Source of the DNA: Bryobacteraceae bacterium
GTDB taxonomy: Bacteria > Acidobacteriota > Terriglobia > Bryobacterales > Bryobacteraceae
DNA: 64,000 bases
Reading direction: 5' to 3'
NCBI GenBank assembly: GCA_041394945.1
Contig: JAWKHH010000004.1
Coordinates: forward strand, 62,001 to 126,000
The translations under genes and the position numbers were made by a program. The notes under the pieces were generated by a model. It searched no databases. It had not been told where the DNA came from and saw only the letters and a list, made by a program, of their open reading frames with translations. This document shows, one piece after another, positions 41,609 to 50,217 of the stretch; the first letter of the stretch is position 1; the number at the start of each line of letters is the position of its first letter.

Positions 41609-42538
41609 CTAGGACTCCCTGGAAGGATCGGTTCCGAGCACGGACGCAACCGCCGACCGGGCGGATGCGCGGTCTGACGCCAGAATCAGAGCTTCGAAGA
41701 GCGCCTGCACCGTGGCGAATCCAGCGGACTGTACCGTGTCCGGACTGACGATGCCCGGGAATCGAGCGTTGACCACGAACAGCAGATCGCGACGCGCTGC
41801 CGCGAGAAGGCCTTCTCCAGGGCCCTCCAGCTTGCCCTTCCGCATACCCTCCTGGATCTTCTCACGGGCCAGTTCTTCGCCGGCCGGCGACAGCAACATC
41901 AGTTCCTTAAGGCTTATGCTCATACGGGCGCGAATCTCCTCAATCTCGGCTTCAATGTACTGGAGGCTGCTCCAGGTGGCGAGTTCGGCAAACAGCCGCG
42001 TCCGCGGTCCCCGGTCGACGACGGCTCCCAGCCTGGACGCGGCCTCGAGCAGATCCTCGCGGCTCGCCTTATCCCACCCATGATCGGAAGCGCCTCGATA
42101 TTCGACCCCGCCAATACAAGCTCGGGCGATTGTTCCCACAGCTTCACGAATCGCAGTTGCGCGCCAACCAGCGCGCCGCCCTACGATTCGAGATAGCTTT
42201 CCGGCAGGTTCGGCGGTACGTGACGGCGCGACAGCAGTATCACCGTGGTCCAGACAGGCACGTGATTCTTCATCGCCAACAACACCCTCGCTGCGAGATG
42301 AGCGACAGATCTTTCTCCGTCAGCACGGATTCGGCCTCGAAGTGCTCAATCCACCCCTCCCCGCCGGACTCGAGGAGAAACGCATGGTCGACGGTCCTGA
42401 TCGGATCACCACTTCGCGATCCATGTGGATGATCCGCGTGTCCCGGCCTGCCGGCCCCCGGCTGAACAATTCCAAGAGGGTTCGCGGGCTATCTTCGGCC
42501 AGCGACTTGAACGAAGTGCCGTAGCGGCCCACACTCAT
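41609..42538 (-). pseudogene. Frameshifted Rpn/PD-(D/E)XK-type transposase-nuclease gene
   Basis: Minus-strand coding similarity continues through three frames. From ATG 42538: MSVGRYGTSFKSLAEDSPRT, then after a shift near 42400 RTVDHAFLLESGGEGWIEHF, then after a second shift ARVLLAMKNHVPVWTTVILL followed by a TAG, then LRFVKLWEQSPELVLAG, and after a further shift SREDLLEAASRLGAVV to the intact 3' part ending at 41609. At least three frameshifts and one stop are present. The order resembles Rpn-like DUF4351-type putative transposases common in Solibacter; the tail EKIQEGMRKGKLEGPGEG is characteristic. The gene is not functional as read. The 115 bp upstream to 42653 holds nothing recognised. 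Confidence 0.72.
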
Positions 42539-42652
42539 TACGCCGCGGCCGGACCGGGAAATTCTCCGGGCAAAAATGTTGCGCCGCGAAACACCCGGAG
42601 CCAAGGGGAGGGAGGGCGGATTGTGCAGTCCCACACATTCGGCCTGTGCCGG

Positions 42653-44587
42653 CTAGTGGGTTTCCGCCGCGAGACCGATCAGTTTTCGCCGGAGCACCAG
42701 CGCGAACTCGGCGACATAGTCCGGGTGCGCGTCACGCGCCGCGGCGAGCCACGGGTTGCTCACTGAGCACCGCAGGATCCGGATCTTTCCCACGCGCGCG
42801 AACTCCGCCCGGGGGATTCCCAGACGGTCGAGGTATCCATCCATGCTGTTGCCGCCGGAAGGGCGTTCCCGGCCGTAGTGCGAGTAGGCGAGCTCGGTGG
42901 AAGAGAGGATGAACTCGTGGCGCTGGATCACTTCCTCCTCGCGATAACGCAGCGTGTCGTAGAGCGCGGCGTTCAAGCGGTTGGCGCCTTCAAGGTCCCG
43001 GTTGGCGGAGAGGTTAACGGCGAAGCAAAACAGGTTCGAGTCGGGCGGATCCGTCAGCGGAACGAGCCGGATGCCGAGCGAGGCGAGTTCGCCCGCCAGG
43101 ACGCGGGCCCGCCGGTACAACTCCTGGGCTCCCTGGATCGTCATGCCGACCATGGCCCCGTGGTTCGATTCGTCAAGTGGCACAACCCGGTGAGTGAGCC
43201 AGCAGGCGGCGGCCGACGCGCCCGGCTTCGAGCCCTCGAGCACGTAGCGGCCGATGAACGGCTTGCCTCGCTCTTCGTCTTCGCGAAAGACGTAAGCGGC
43301 TTCGAAGGAGATGAGCTCTCGGACGCGCTCATCGCGAAAGAGGACGACGCCGCACGGGTACGGGATGAAGCCGAGCTTGTGCGGATCGATCGTGGCCGAG
43401 TCCGTGGCGCCGGTGGCCTGAAAGGCGTGGAACGTCGTTTCGGGGAGCCATGCGGCGGGCCGCCGTTCACTGGTGGGCCGGGAGGCGAGGAGGTCGCCGG
43501 ACTCGGTCACCATCATCGCGCGGATGTAGCCGCCCCATGCGGCGTCACAGTGGTGGAAGAATTCGAGGCCGCGGGCGCGAAATTCGGCGCGCATGTTGAC
43601 GATCCGGTCAAGAGCGTCGACGGATCCTTCTTCGGTGGATCCGACGACGGAAACGAGCTCGATGACCGGCGTTCTCGTTGCGAGGCAGTCCTGCAGGATG
43701 GCGGCAAGCGCGTCCAGATCGACGCGGAAATGCTCGTCCACCGGGACTTCGCGCACCTGCGCCGTGCCGATGCCGAGCACCTCCACCGCCTTCGCGAGTG
43801 AGTAGTGCGCCGTCACCGGCAGCACGATCACGCCGGGATTGATCTCGCCGTGGCGCCGGAAGAAGGCATGCTGGCCGAGCCCGGAGAGACTCGCGCGATT
43901 GATGGCCGCTCCAGTCACACGGGCCGCTTGCTCGAGTGAGATGCCGGCCCGGGCAGCATGCGCCGCTGCGAGGCGCCGGGGCAGGTCGAGCGCGTGGGCC
44001 GCTTCGAGGTTGAGGAGAGCCCAGGAGTCGAAGTCCACGATATCCATGGGCGCGTCGAGTTCGCGGGCGGCGTCTTTCGTCGCAAGCGGAAGATACTTGA
44101 GGTTCCGCGCCACCCAGAGCGCCTCGATGTTGGCGATGGTGCCGCCGGCGGTGATGTGCCCCCATGCCGTGGCCGGATACCCCATCAGCCGCGCCAACTG
44201 GCCGGCGGCCTCCACTTCCATCTGCGTCGTCGCCGGCGACCCCTCCAGGCTCACGTTGTTCGGGTTGTGGAGCATGGTGGCGAAGTAGCCTGCGATGGCC
44301 GGCAGGTACTGGTCGCCCAGCATGTGGCCGATATAGCGCGGGCTGAAGAATGGGATGTCGCGCTTGAGCCGGGCGAGGAGACCGAATAGCTCCTGTTCGA
44401 GGACGTCGACGGCATCCTGGAACTCCTCGGCGCGCTTGATCTTCTCCGGGATCAGGCGTCCGTCTTCGGGATGGAAATTGCGGCGCCAGAAGACGGTGTC
44501 GCGGAGGGATTCGACGATGAGCCGTTCGAGTGTTTCGGCGTTCTCGCCCTTCGGGCCGAGGAACATCGCGTAGTGTTTTGGATTCAT
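42653..44587 (-). CDS. Pyridoxal-phosphate-dependent group II decarboxylase-like protein
   Basis: A 644-residue PLP enzyme of the glutamate/tyrosine/aromatic decarboxylase family, longer than the usual 460-550. Key segments are RYIGHMLGDQYLPAIAGYFA, EGSPATTQMEVEAAGQLARL, GHITAGGTIANIEALWVARN, HHCDAAWGGY (PLP-binding Asp) and TIDPHKLGFIPYPCG with the Schiff-base Lys in DPHK. ATG 44587 overlaps the stop of the upstream membrane-protein gene (ATGA). The long frame upstream to 45103 is only the shadow of that gene. The substrate amino acid is not obvious from sequence. Confidence 0.9.
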   Translation of the reverse strand: MNPKHYAMFLGPKGENAETLERLIVESLRDTVFWRRNFHPEDGRLIPEKIKRAEEFQDAVDVLEQELFGLLARLKRDIPFFSPRYIGHMLGDQYLPAIAGYFATMLHNPNNVSLEGSPATTQMEVEAAGQLARLMGYPATAWGHITAGGTIANIEALWVARNLKYLPLATKDAARELDAPMDIVDFDSWALLNLEAAHALDLPRRLAAAHAARAGISLEQAARVTGAAINRASLSGLGQHAFFRRHGEINPGVIVLPVTAHYSLAKAVEVLGIGTAQVREVPVDEHFRVDLDALAAILQDCLATRTPVIELVSVVGSTEEGSVDALDRIVNMRAEFRARGLEFFHHCDAAWGGYIRAMMVTESGDLLASRPTSERRPAAWLPETTFHAFQATGATDSATIDPHKLGFIPYPCGVVLFRDERVRELISFEAAYVFREDEERGKPFIGRYVLEGSKPGASAAACWLTHRVVPLDESNHGAMVGMTIQGAQELYRRARVLAGELASLGIRLVPLTDPPDSNLFCFAVNLSANRDLEGANRLNAALYDTLRYREEEVIQRHEFILSSTELAYSHYGRERPSGGNSMDGYLDRLGIPRAEFARVGKIRILRCSVSNPWLAAARDAHPDYVAEFALVLRRKLIGLAAETH

Positions 44588-45267
44588 GCGGGTGAAGTCC
44601 GCAGTCGGCGGAAAACGAGCAGGTGTCCGCAAAGCGCGGTGGGCACGAGGAATGCCGGGAGCCAGACGTAGGGAGGCCGCGTCACGAACCGGTTCACCTG
44701 GTCCTCCGGAAAAACGCGAAAGGGCGTCGGCATCGACAGAATGGCCACGGTGACGACATTGACAAGCAGCGCCAGCCCGACGATGTTCCACGCGAGCAGA
44801 CCGCGTTTGCCGATCGTTCCACGAGCGGCGAGGAAGGCGACCGGGATGGCGGTGACGCCTGTGACGATATCGAGGTTGCAACTCTCCCAGGTGAGTTGCC
44901 GCGGAACGAAGCCCTCGCGCCACCCCCAATGCAGAAAGATCTCGACGGCGACCCGGAAGGCCTGGTAGCCGACCAGCCAATGGATGGGAGCGTTGGCGGC
45001 GGACGCGCCGAAGTCTGAGAACGAGGCAAACCAAATCGTAAAGGCGGCGGCCGCTCCGAGAACGAAGAACAAGCGCGGAGGCATAGTCCCGAAAGCGAGC
45101 CAACCCTGCCAGGCGGCGATGGCGGTGATGACGAGCCAGGCGCCGATAGTAAGGTCAAGGACGTTGGCGATGCGGGGCGCCGACAGCCGCATCAGCGCCT
45201 TGACTACATACTTGGTCCCGAGCGCCGTGACGACGAAGAAAGCGACGATCTCGTACGAGCCGGTCAT
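44584..45267 (-). CDS. Six-helix membrane protein, unknown function
   Basis: A 227-residue integral membrane protein with about six hydrophobic segments (for example YEIVAFFVVTALGTKYVV, ANVLDLTIGAWLVITAIAAW, RLFFVLGAAAAFTIWFASF). I do not recognise the family. Its stop overlaps the decarboxylase start by 4 nt, so the two are translationally coupled; an amino-acid or amine transport or sensing role with that enzyme is a possibility, but it has no transporter signature. ATG 45267 was used. Confidence 0.75.
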   Translation of the reverse strand: MTGSYEIVAFFVVTALGTKYVVKALMRLSAPRIANVLDLTIGAWLVITAIAAWQGWLAFGTMPPRLFFVLGAAAAFTIWFASFSDFGASAANAPIHWLVGYQAFRVAVEIFLHWGWREGFVPRQLTWESCNLDIVTGVTAIPVAFLAARGTIGKRGLLAWNIVGLALLVNVVTVAILSMPTPFRVFPEDQVNRFVTRPPYVWLPAFLVPTALCGHLLVFRRLRTSPA

Positions 45268-45310
45268 CGACCTTTATCGTGGCACACTGGGTAATTGCGG
45301 GCCGGCGGGG

Positions 45311-45694
45311 TTACTGTTCCTGGACCTCGCGGATTTCGACAATGCGCGAGGTAAGAATAGTGCGGAACTTGGGGTGATCGAATTCAAGATGCATGCCGCG
45401 GCCGATATAGGCCGTTCGGATCATGGAGCCGCCCCAGGTGCTGCCATGGATCTTGACGAGAACCGGCTGGGGGCAGAATTGCGGATGGCCCGAGATCCAG
45501 GCGCGTTCGCACCCGCAATAAACCAGAACGTAGTAGCGGTTCTCGGTTTCGAGCTGCAACCGAACGCCGACCGCGAGAATTCGCAGGTCGACACCACCAT
45601 CGACCTCGGCTTGGACAACGTTGCGGTTGACCGAGTCACTGAGATTGGGATGCGGCCGGAAAAAATCTCCGGCCCTGGTAATCTCCGTGTTCAC
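45311..45694 (-). CDS. Conserved-looking hypothetical protein
   Basis: A protein of about 127 residues with no recognised domain. It is rich in beta-type segments (RILAVGVRLQLETENRYYVL, VKIHGSTWGGSM, MHLEFDHPKFRTILTSRIVE) and has three cysteines including CGCE. The start is uncertain: GTG 45694 or ATG 45724. The minus-strand reading was preferred to the plus-strand frame because its composition is more protein-like. It is divergent from the pentaheme cytochrome with only about 57 bp between the two possible starts. Confidence 0.5.
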   Translation of the reverse strand: MNTEITRAGDFFRPHPNLSDSVNRNVVQAEVDGGVDLRILAVGVRLQLETENRYYVLVYCGCERAWISGHPQFCPQPVLVKIHGSTWGGSMIRTAYIGRGMHLEFDHPKFRTILTSRIVEIREVQEQ

Positions 45695-45751
45695 CTGCCT
45701 AGAGTATACGATGGCGCAGCACATCAATTTCGTTCACTTCTGTTTGCTATC

Positions 45752-46177
45752 GTGATCACCCTGGCGGCAGCCTCAACCGCCTATCCGGCGAGCCAGCCAC
45801 CCCCGTTCAGCCACCGCCCGCACGGGTCGCAGAAATGCGAGTCTTGCCACCCCGGGCGAGGAAGACGCATGGGGACTACGGGAGCGCGCTCCTGCGCGCG
45901 GTGTCATCGCGCGGGCGGAGCCGCGAACGTAGTGGCCGGTCTGTCTCGCGGCGCTGAGCGTGCGGCGATCCCCTGGGAGCGGGTCTACGAGGTCCCACAT
46001 TTCGTCCGATTCGACCATCGCCGGCATCGCACGGCCGGGTGCGAACTCTGCCACGGTTCCGTGGAGCGCAGCGATCGAACGAAGCGCGAGGTGGAGATCA
46101 CGATGAAGTTTTGCCGAAGCTGCCACCTGCGCAGTGGGGCCAAGGCGGCGTGCGGGACGTGCCACGAAGACCGGTAG
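45752..46177 (+). CDS. Small pentaheme c-type cytochrome, exported
   Basis: About 141 residues with five CxxCH heme sites: CESCH, CARCH, CELCH, CRSCH and CGTCH. Histidines such as FSHRPHGS and FDHRRHRT can serve as distal ligands, as in class III or c7-like cytochromes. The frame has no ATG; GTG 45752 begins a short signal-like stretch (VITLAAASTAYPAS), and CTG or further upstream codons are possible. Overlap with the divergent hypothetical gene would follow from a longer start. It likely carries electrons in the periplasm, perhaps from the molybdenum hydroxylase that starts 126 nt downstream, although that link is only positional. Confidence 0.72.
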   Translation: MITLAAASTAYPASQPPPFSHRPHGSQKCESCHPGRGRRMGTTGARSCARCHRAGGAANVVAGLSRGAERAAIPWERVYEVPHFVRFDHRRHRTAGCELCHGSVERSDRTKREVEITMKFCRSCHLRSGAKAACGTCHEDR

Positions 46178-46303
46178 GCTCACGCGGGTCAGAACCGAGC
46201 CGCTCGAGGTTCGACGGCCTCCCGTAGCCCTGCTCAGCGCCGTTCACCACCGCTCCGCCGTTGTACCCTGGTAGTTCGCCCGTCCCAAAAGGAGCAACCC
46301 AAC

Positions 46304-47170
46304 GTGAAATGGTTTGACTACGCGGCCCCCGCCACGGCCGCGGATGCCCTCGATACGCTCGCGAAAAACCCCGGCGCACTCATGCTCGCCGGCGGAACGG
46401 ACCTCCTCGTCCAACTCCGCACCGGTCGCCGCGAAACTGCGCTCGTTGTCGACATCAAGAAGATCCCCGAACTGAACGCCCTCACCGCCAACTCCGGCGG
46501 ACTTACGCTCGGCGCGGCTGTCCCCTGCTACGTGATCGAGCGCAACTCCGATGTTCGCCGCCACTGGCACGCGCTCGCCGAGGTCGCCGGGCTCATCGGG
46601 GGCACGCAGATACAAGGCCGCGCCTCCATCGGCGGCAACCTCTGCAACGCCGCCCCCAGCGCCGATGCCGTCCCGCTGCTGATCGCCATGGGCGCGATCT
46701 GCGAGATCGCAAGCGCCGCCGGCCGGCGCACGATCCCGGTCGAGCAGTTCTGCACCGCCCCGGGCAGGAACGTGCTCGCCCCCGGCGAGATCCTCGTTGC
46801 GCTTCACATCCCGAAACCGCCGCCCGGTTCCGGCGCGTGCTACCTGCGTTTCATCCCGCGCAATGAAATGGATATCGCCGTGGCCGGAGCGGGGGTTGCT
46901 GTCACCATTGCGAACGGTAGGATCAGCGCGGCGCGCGTGGCGCTGTCGTCCGTGGCGCCGACTCCGCTCTTCGTCGACGCGGCCGGAGCGGCCATCGTCG
47001 GTCAGGCCCCCGAAGCCGCTGCCGTCGCCAAGGCCGCACAAGCCGCGCGCGACGCCGCCCGGCCCATCTCCGACATGCGCGGCACCGAAGAGTATCGCCG
47101 CCACCTCTGCGCCGTCCTTACCCGCCGCGCCCTGGAAACCGCAATCGCCCGCGCAAAGGAGTCAAACTGA
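46304..47170 (+). CDS. Molybdenum hydroxylase FAD-binding medium subunit (CoxM/XdhB-like)
   Basis: The 288-residue FAD subunit of a xanthine dehydrogenase-family enzyme. It passes electrons from the iron-sulfur subunit to an acceptor. The N-terminal FAD segment is AGGTDLLVQLRTGRR and the second is GRASIGGNLCNAAPSADAVP; FIPRNEMDIAVAGAGVAV is also family-typical. The start is GTG 46304 with AAAGGAG 9 nt upstream. It is followed by the 2Fe-2S subunit one nucleotide after its stop, so the order is M, S, L. Confidence 0.93.
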   Translation: MKWFDYAAPATAADALDTLAKNPGALMLAGGTDLLVQLRTGRRETALVVDIKKIPELNALTANSGGLTLGAAVPCYVIERNSDVRRHWHALAEVAGLIGGTQIQGRASIGGNLCNAAPSADAVPLLIAMGAICEIASAAGRRTIPVEQFCTAPGRNVLAPGEILVALHIPKPPPGSGACYLRFIPRNEMDIAVAGAGVAVTIANGRISAARVALSSVAPTPLFVDAAGAAIVGQAPEAAAVAKAAQAARDAARPISDMRGTEEYRRHLCAVLTRRALETAIARAKESN

Positions 47171-47171
47171 A

Positions 47172-47654
47172 ATGCGAAAACAAGCCGTCTCCGCCACCAT
47201 CAACGGTGAACCCCGCGACTTCCTCTGCGAGCCCCGCCAAAGCCTCCTCGAATGCCTCCGCGACGAACTCGACCTCACCGGCACCAAGGAGGGCTGTAAC
47301 GACGGCAACTGCGGAGCGTGCTCCGTGATGCTGGACGGCCGCGTCGTCAACTCGTGTCTCGTGCTGGGCGTCGAAGCGCAGGGCGCCTCCATCGCCACGG
47401 TTGAAGGCCTCGCCTCTGGTAACGCCCTCCACCCGCTTCAGCAGGCGTTTCTCGAGAACGCCGCGCTCCAGTGCGGCATCTGCACGCCTGGCTTTCTCGT
47501 CGCCGCCAAGGCTCTCCTCGATGCCGAGCCCGACCCCTCGGAAGAACGCATCCGCCTCTGGCTCGCCAACAATCTCTGCCGCTGCACCGGCTACGACAAG
47601 ATCATCCGTGCGGTTCAACAAGCCGCCAGGACCATGCAGGAGGTGAAAGCATGA
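47172..47654 (+). CDS. Molybdenum hydroxylase 2Fe-2S small subunit (CoxS/XdhC-like)
   Basis: A 160-residue electron-transfer subunit with two 2Fe-2S clusters. The plant-ferredoxin type site is CNDGNCGACSVMLDG followed by C in NSCLVLG, and the second helical site is CGICTPG with CRCTGY. ATG 47172 starts one base after the FAD-subunit stop. It overlaps the large subunit by 4 nt (ATGA). Electrons pass from molybdopterin through these clusters to FAD. Confidence 0.96.
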   Translation: MRKQAVSATINGEPRDFLCEPRQSLLECLRDELDLTGTKEGCNDGNCGACSVMLDGRVVNSCLVLGVEAQGASIATVEGLASGNALHPLQQAFLENAALQCGICTPGFLVAAKALLDAEPDPSEERIRLWLANNLCRCTGYDKIIRAVQQAARTMQEVKA

Positions 47655-49894
47655 GCACCCAATATCGAGTCCTCGGGACGCGCCCCATTCGGCACGACGG
47701 CGCCGACAAGGTCACCGGCCGTGCGCTCTATGGCGCGGATTTCAAAATGGCAGGCATGCTCCACGCCGCCATCGTCCGCAGCCCGCATGCGCACGCCCGC
47801 ATCAAACGCATCGATACGTCGAAGGCCGAAGCCCTCCCCGGTGTCCGCGCCGTCGCCACCGCGGCGGACCTCCCGCAAGTCGCGGACCGCATCGTCGACC
47901 TCGGCGAAGGCGACACGCCGCTCAGCTTCATCAAGGGCAACGTGCTCGCCGCGGGCAAGGCGCTCTACGAAGGCCACGCCGTTGCCGCCGTCGCCGCCGG
48001 CGATCTCCACACCGCCGAAGAAGCCGCCAAGCTCATCGAGGTGGAATATGAACCGCTCCCGTGCGTGCTCACCGCGCCGGACGCGATGAAAGACGGCGCG
48101 CCCCTGCTGCACGAATCACTCCGCATGAAGGAGTTCGGCGAGCAAACCGGCAGAGCGTCGAACATCGCCGAGCACTTCCGCCACTCCATGGGCGACTCCG
48201 CCGCCGCGTTCGCCAAATGCGACGTCGTCGTCGAGCGGACCTTCGACACCGCCACCGTCCACCAGGGCTACATCGAGCCGCACAACGCCACCGTGCTCTG
48301 GAACAACGACGGCCGCGTGCTCGTGTGGACCAGCACGCAAGGCGCGTTCGCCGTCCGCGACACCACAGCCTGCATTCTGAATCTGCCCGTCTCGCAGGTG
48401 AAAGTGACGCCAATGGAGATCGGTGGAGGCTTCGGCGGCAAGATCCCCGTCTATCTCGAGCCCGTGGCCGCCGTGCTCTCGAAGAAAACCGGCCGCCCGG
48501 TGAAGATCGTGATGACGCGCCGCGATGTATTCGAAGGCTCCGGACCCACGCCGGGTTCGCACATCACCGTGAAGATCGGCGCGACGAAGGACGGCCGCAT
48601 CCACGCCGCCGAGGCGACGCTCGCCTACGAAGCCGGCGCGTATCCGGGCGCGATGGTGGGTCCCGGTTCGATGACCGTGTTCGCCGCCTACGAGATCGAG
48701 AACGTCACCGTCGACGCCTACGATGTCGTCGTCAACAAGCCGAGCACGGCCGCCTACCGCGCCCCCGGCGCCACCAACGCGGCTTTCGCGGCCGAGAGCG
48801 TCGTCGACGAGGTCGCCGAAAAGCTGGGGTTCGATCCCATCGATTTCCGCCTCAAGAACGCCGCCAAGGAAGGCACGCGCCGCGCCGACGGCGTGAAGTA
48901 CAAACGCATCGGCTGCGTCGAGGTGCTTCAAGCGATGAAGCGCCACCCGCATTACACAGCCCCGCTCGAAGGTCCCAATCGCGGCCGCGGCGTCGCCATC
49001 GGGTTCTGGTTCAACGCCGGGCTTCCTTCCTCGTGCACGCTGAGCGTCAACGCCGATGGATCGGTGAATCTCGTCGAAGGCTCCACCGACATCGGCGGCA
49101 CGCGGACGTCGATCTCGATGCAGGCGGCCGAAGTGCTGGGCATCGGGGTCGATGCCATGCACCCCTCAGTGGCCGACACCGATTCCGTTGGCTTCACCGG
49201 AGTCACCGGCGGCAGCCGCACCACCTTCGCCACCGGGATGGCCGCCGTCCGCGCCGCCGAGGACGTGATGCGCCAGATGAAAGAGCGCGCGGCGGTGATC
49301 TGGGAGACCGACGCCGAAAAGGTCTCCGCCGACGCCGGGGTGTTTCGTTCGAACGGCCACCAGATGACGTTCCAGGAACTCGCCGCCAAGCTCGGCGAGA
49401 CCGGCGGACCGGTGATTGGGCGCGGGGCCGTGGACGGACGCGGCGTGGGCGGCTCCTTCGCGGGCGCCATCGCCGACGTCGAGGTCGACCCGGAAACCGG
49501 CAAAACCACGATCCTTCGCTTCACCTCCGTACAAGACGCCGGCAAGGCGATTCACCCCGCCTACGTCGAAGGCCAAATGCAGGGCGGCAGCGTGCAGGGC
49601 ATCGGCTGGGCTCTGAACGAAGAGTACTTCATGACCGACAAGGGCCACATGGCCAACTCGAGCTTCCTCGACTATCGCATGCCCACCGCGCTCGACCTGC
49701 CGATGATCGACACCGAGATCGTCGAGGTGCCCAACCCTGGGCATCCATTCGGAGTCCGTGGGGTCGGCGAAGCGAACATCGTGCCGCCGCCGGCCGCGCT
49801 CGCGAATGCGATCTATCACGCTGCGGGGGTGCGTATGGAGCGGTTGCCGATGAATCCTGTGGCGGTGATGGAGGCGATCTGGAAGAAGGAATAG
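47651..49894 (+). CDS. Molybdenum hydroxylase molybdopterin-binding large subunit (CoxL/XdhA-like)
   Basis: A 747-residue catalytic subunit that binds the molybdopterin-cytosine-dinucleotide type cofactor. It begins VLGTRPIRHDGADKVTGRAL, contains HAAIVRSPHAHARI, IGGGFGGKIPVYLEPVAA and YRAPGATNAAFAAESVVDEV, and near the C-terminus GVRGVGEANIVPPPAAL with the active-site Glu expected in GVGE. It lacks the CO-dehydrogenase AYxCSFR loop (here AYRAPGA), so it is not a form I CO dehydrogenase; substrate is unknown, perhaps an aldehyde or N-heterocycle. ATG 47651 overlaps the small subunit gene. Confidence 0.94.
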   Translation: MSTQYRVLGTRPIRHDGADKVTGRALYGADFKMAGMLHAAIVRSPHAHARIKRIDTSKAEALPGVRAVATAADLPQVADRIVDLGEGDTPLSFIKGNVLAAGKALYEGHAVAAVAAGDLHTAEEAAKLIEVEYEPLPCVLTAPDAMKDGAPLLHESLRMKEFGEQTGRASNIAEHFRHSMGDSAAAFAKCDVVVERTFDTATVHQGYIEPHNATVLWNNDGRVLVWTSTQGAFAVRDTTACILNLPVSQVKVTPMEIGGGFGGKIPVYLEPVAAVLSKKTGRPVKIVMTRRDVFEGSGPTPGSHITVKIGATKDGRIHAAEATLAYEAGAYPGAMVGPGSMTVFAAYEIENVTVDAYDVVVNKPSTAAYRAPGATNAAFAAESVVDEVAEKLGFDPIDFRLKNAAKEGTRRADGVKYKRIGCVEVLQAMKRHPHYTAPLEGPNRGRGVAIGFWFNAGLPSSCTLSVNADGSVNLVEGSTDIGGTRTSISMQAAEVLGIGVDAMHPSVADTDSVGFTGVTGGSRTTFATGMAAVRAAEDVMRQMKERAAVIWETDAEKVSADAGVFRSNGHQMTFQELAAKLGETGGPVIGRGAVDGRGVGGSFAGAIADVEVDPETGKTTILRFTSVQDAGKAIHPAYVEGQMQGGSVQGIGWALNEEYFMTDKGHMANSSFLDYRMPTALDLPMIDTEIVEVPNPGHPFGVRGVGEANIVPPPAALANAIYHAAGVRMERLPMNPVAVMEAIWKKE

Positions 49895-49902
49895 CGAGCA
49901 GC

Positions 49903-49931
49903 TTGCAAATTCCGCCGATCCCTGCTAACCT
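49903..49931 (+). promoter_or_regulatory. Weak promoter candidate for the toxin-antitoxin pair
   Basis: TTGCAA (49903-49908) and TAACCT (49926-49931) are separated by 17 bp. The -10 match is poor (3 of 6), so this is tentative. It lies just upstream of the ATATGGA repeats. Confidence 0.25.
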
Positions 49932-49939
49932 GGATCCAG

Positions 49940-49970
49940 ATATGGAGGTGCATATGGATACTCATATGGA
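49940..49970 (+). repeat. Three ATATGGA repeats at 12-bp spacing over the antitoxin start
   Basis: ATATGGA occurs at 49940-49946, 49952-49958 and 49964-49970, exactly 12 bp apart. In the coding frame each copy supplies a Met-Asp/Glu, giving several possible start codons. The repeats may be an operator for the antitoxin or a slippage-prone tandem repeat. Confidence 0.7.
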
Positions 49971-50217
49971 TCGGATGGAGAAGAAGACCACGATCCTTTT
50001 CCCGCCCGACCTCTACGAAAACCTCGCCAACCTCGCCCAGCGCCGCAACACCAGTGTCGGCGAACTGGTCCGCGAGGCTTGCCGCCAGCAGTACTTCCTC
50101 TCCAGCCGCAAGGATCGCATCGCCGCCGTTGCCGAGTTGGCGGCCTTGAGCCTCCCCGTCGGCACGGTGGAGGAAATGGAGCGTGAGTCGGTTCCGGCGG
50201 CGGAGCCTCTTCCTTGA
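49954..50217 (+). CDS. vapB: Ribbon-helix-helix antitoxin (VapB-type)
   Basis: An 87-residue DNA-binding antitoxin. It has a ribbon-helix-helix segment TTILFPPDLYENLANLAQRR followed by NTSVGELVREACRQQYFL, then a C-terminal tail that would wrap the toxin. ATG 49954 was chosen because GGAGG lies 5 nt upstream, but in-frame ATGs at 49942, 49966 and 49975 make the start ambiguous. It overlaps the PIN-domain toxin gene by 4 nt (TTGA). Such antitoxins usually repress their own promoter; the 12-bp repeats over the start are the obvious candidate site. Confidence 0.83.
   Translation: MDTHMDRMEKKTTILFPPDLYENLANLAQRRNTSVGELVREACRQQYFLSSRKDRIAAVAELAALSLPVGTVEEMERESVPAAEPLP

Noticed and set aside
42653..45103. 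An 816-residue version of the PLP decarboxylase
   Set aside because: Residues before ATG 44587 are Arg-rich shadow of the membrane-protein gene, which overlaps by only 4 nt in the usual ATGA manner.
44984..45751. Upstream extension of the pentaheme cytochrome frame
   Set aside because: It lacks a start with a ribosome binding site and runs opposite to two minus-strand genes; only the part after GTG 45752 looks coding.
48061..49894. Long plus-strand frame overlapping the molybdenum hydroxylase large subunit
   Set aside because: Its translation is Arg/His-rich and without domains; it is a shadow, and only its last part (from 49954) is the antitoxin gene.
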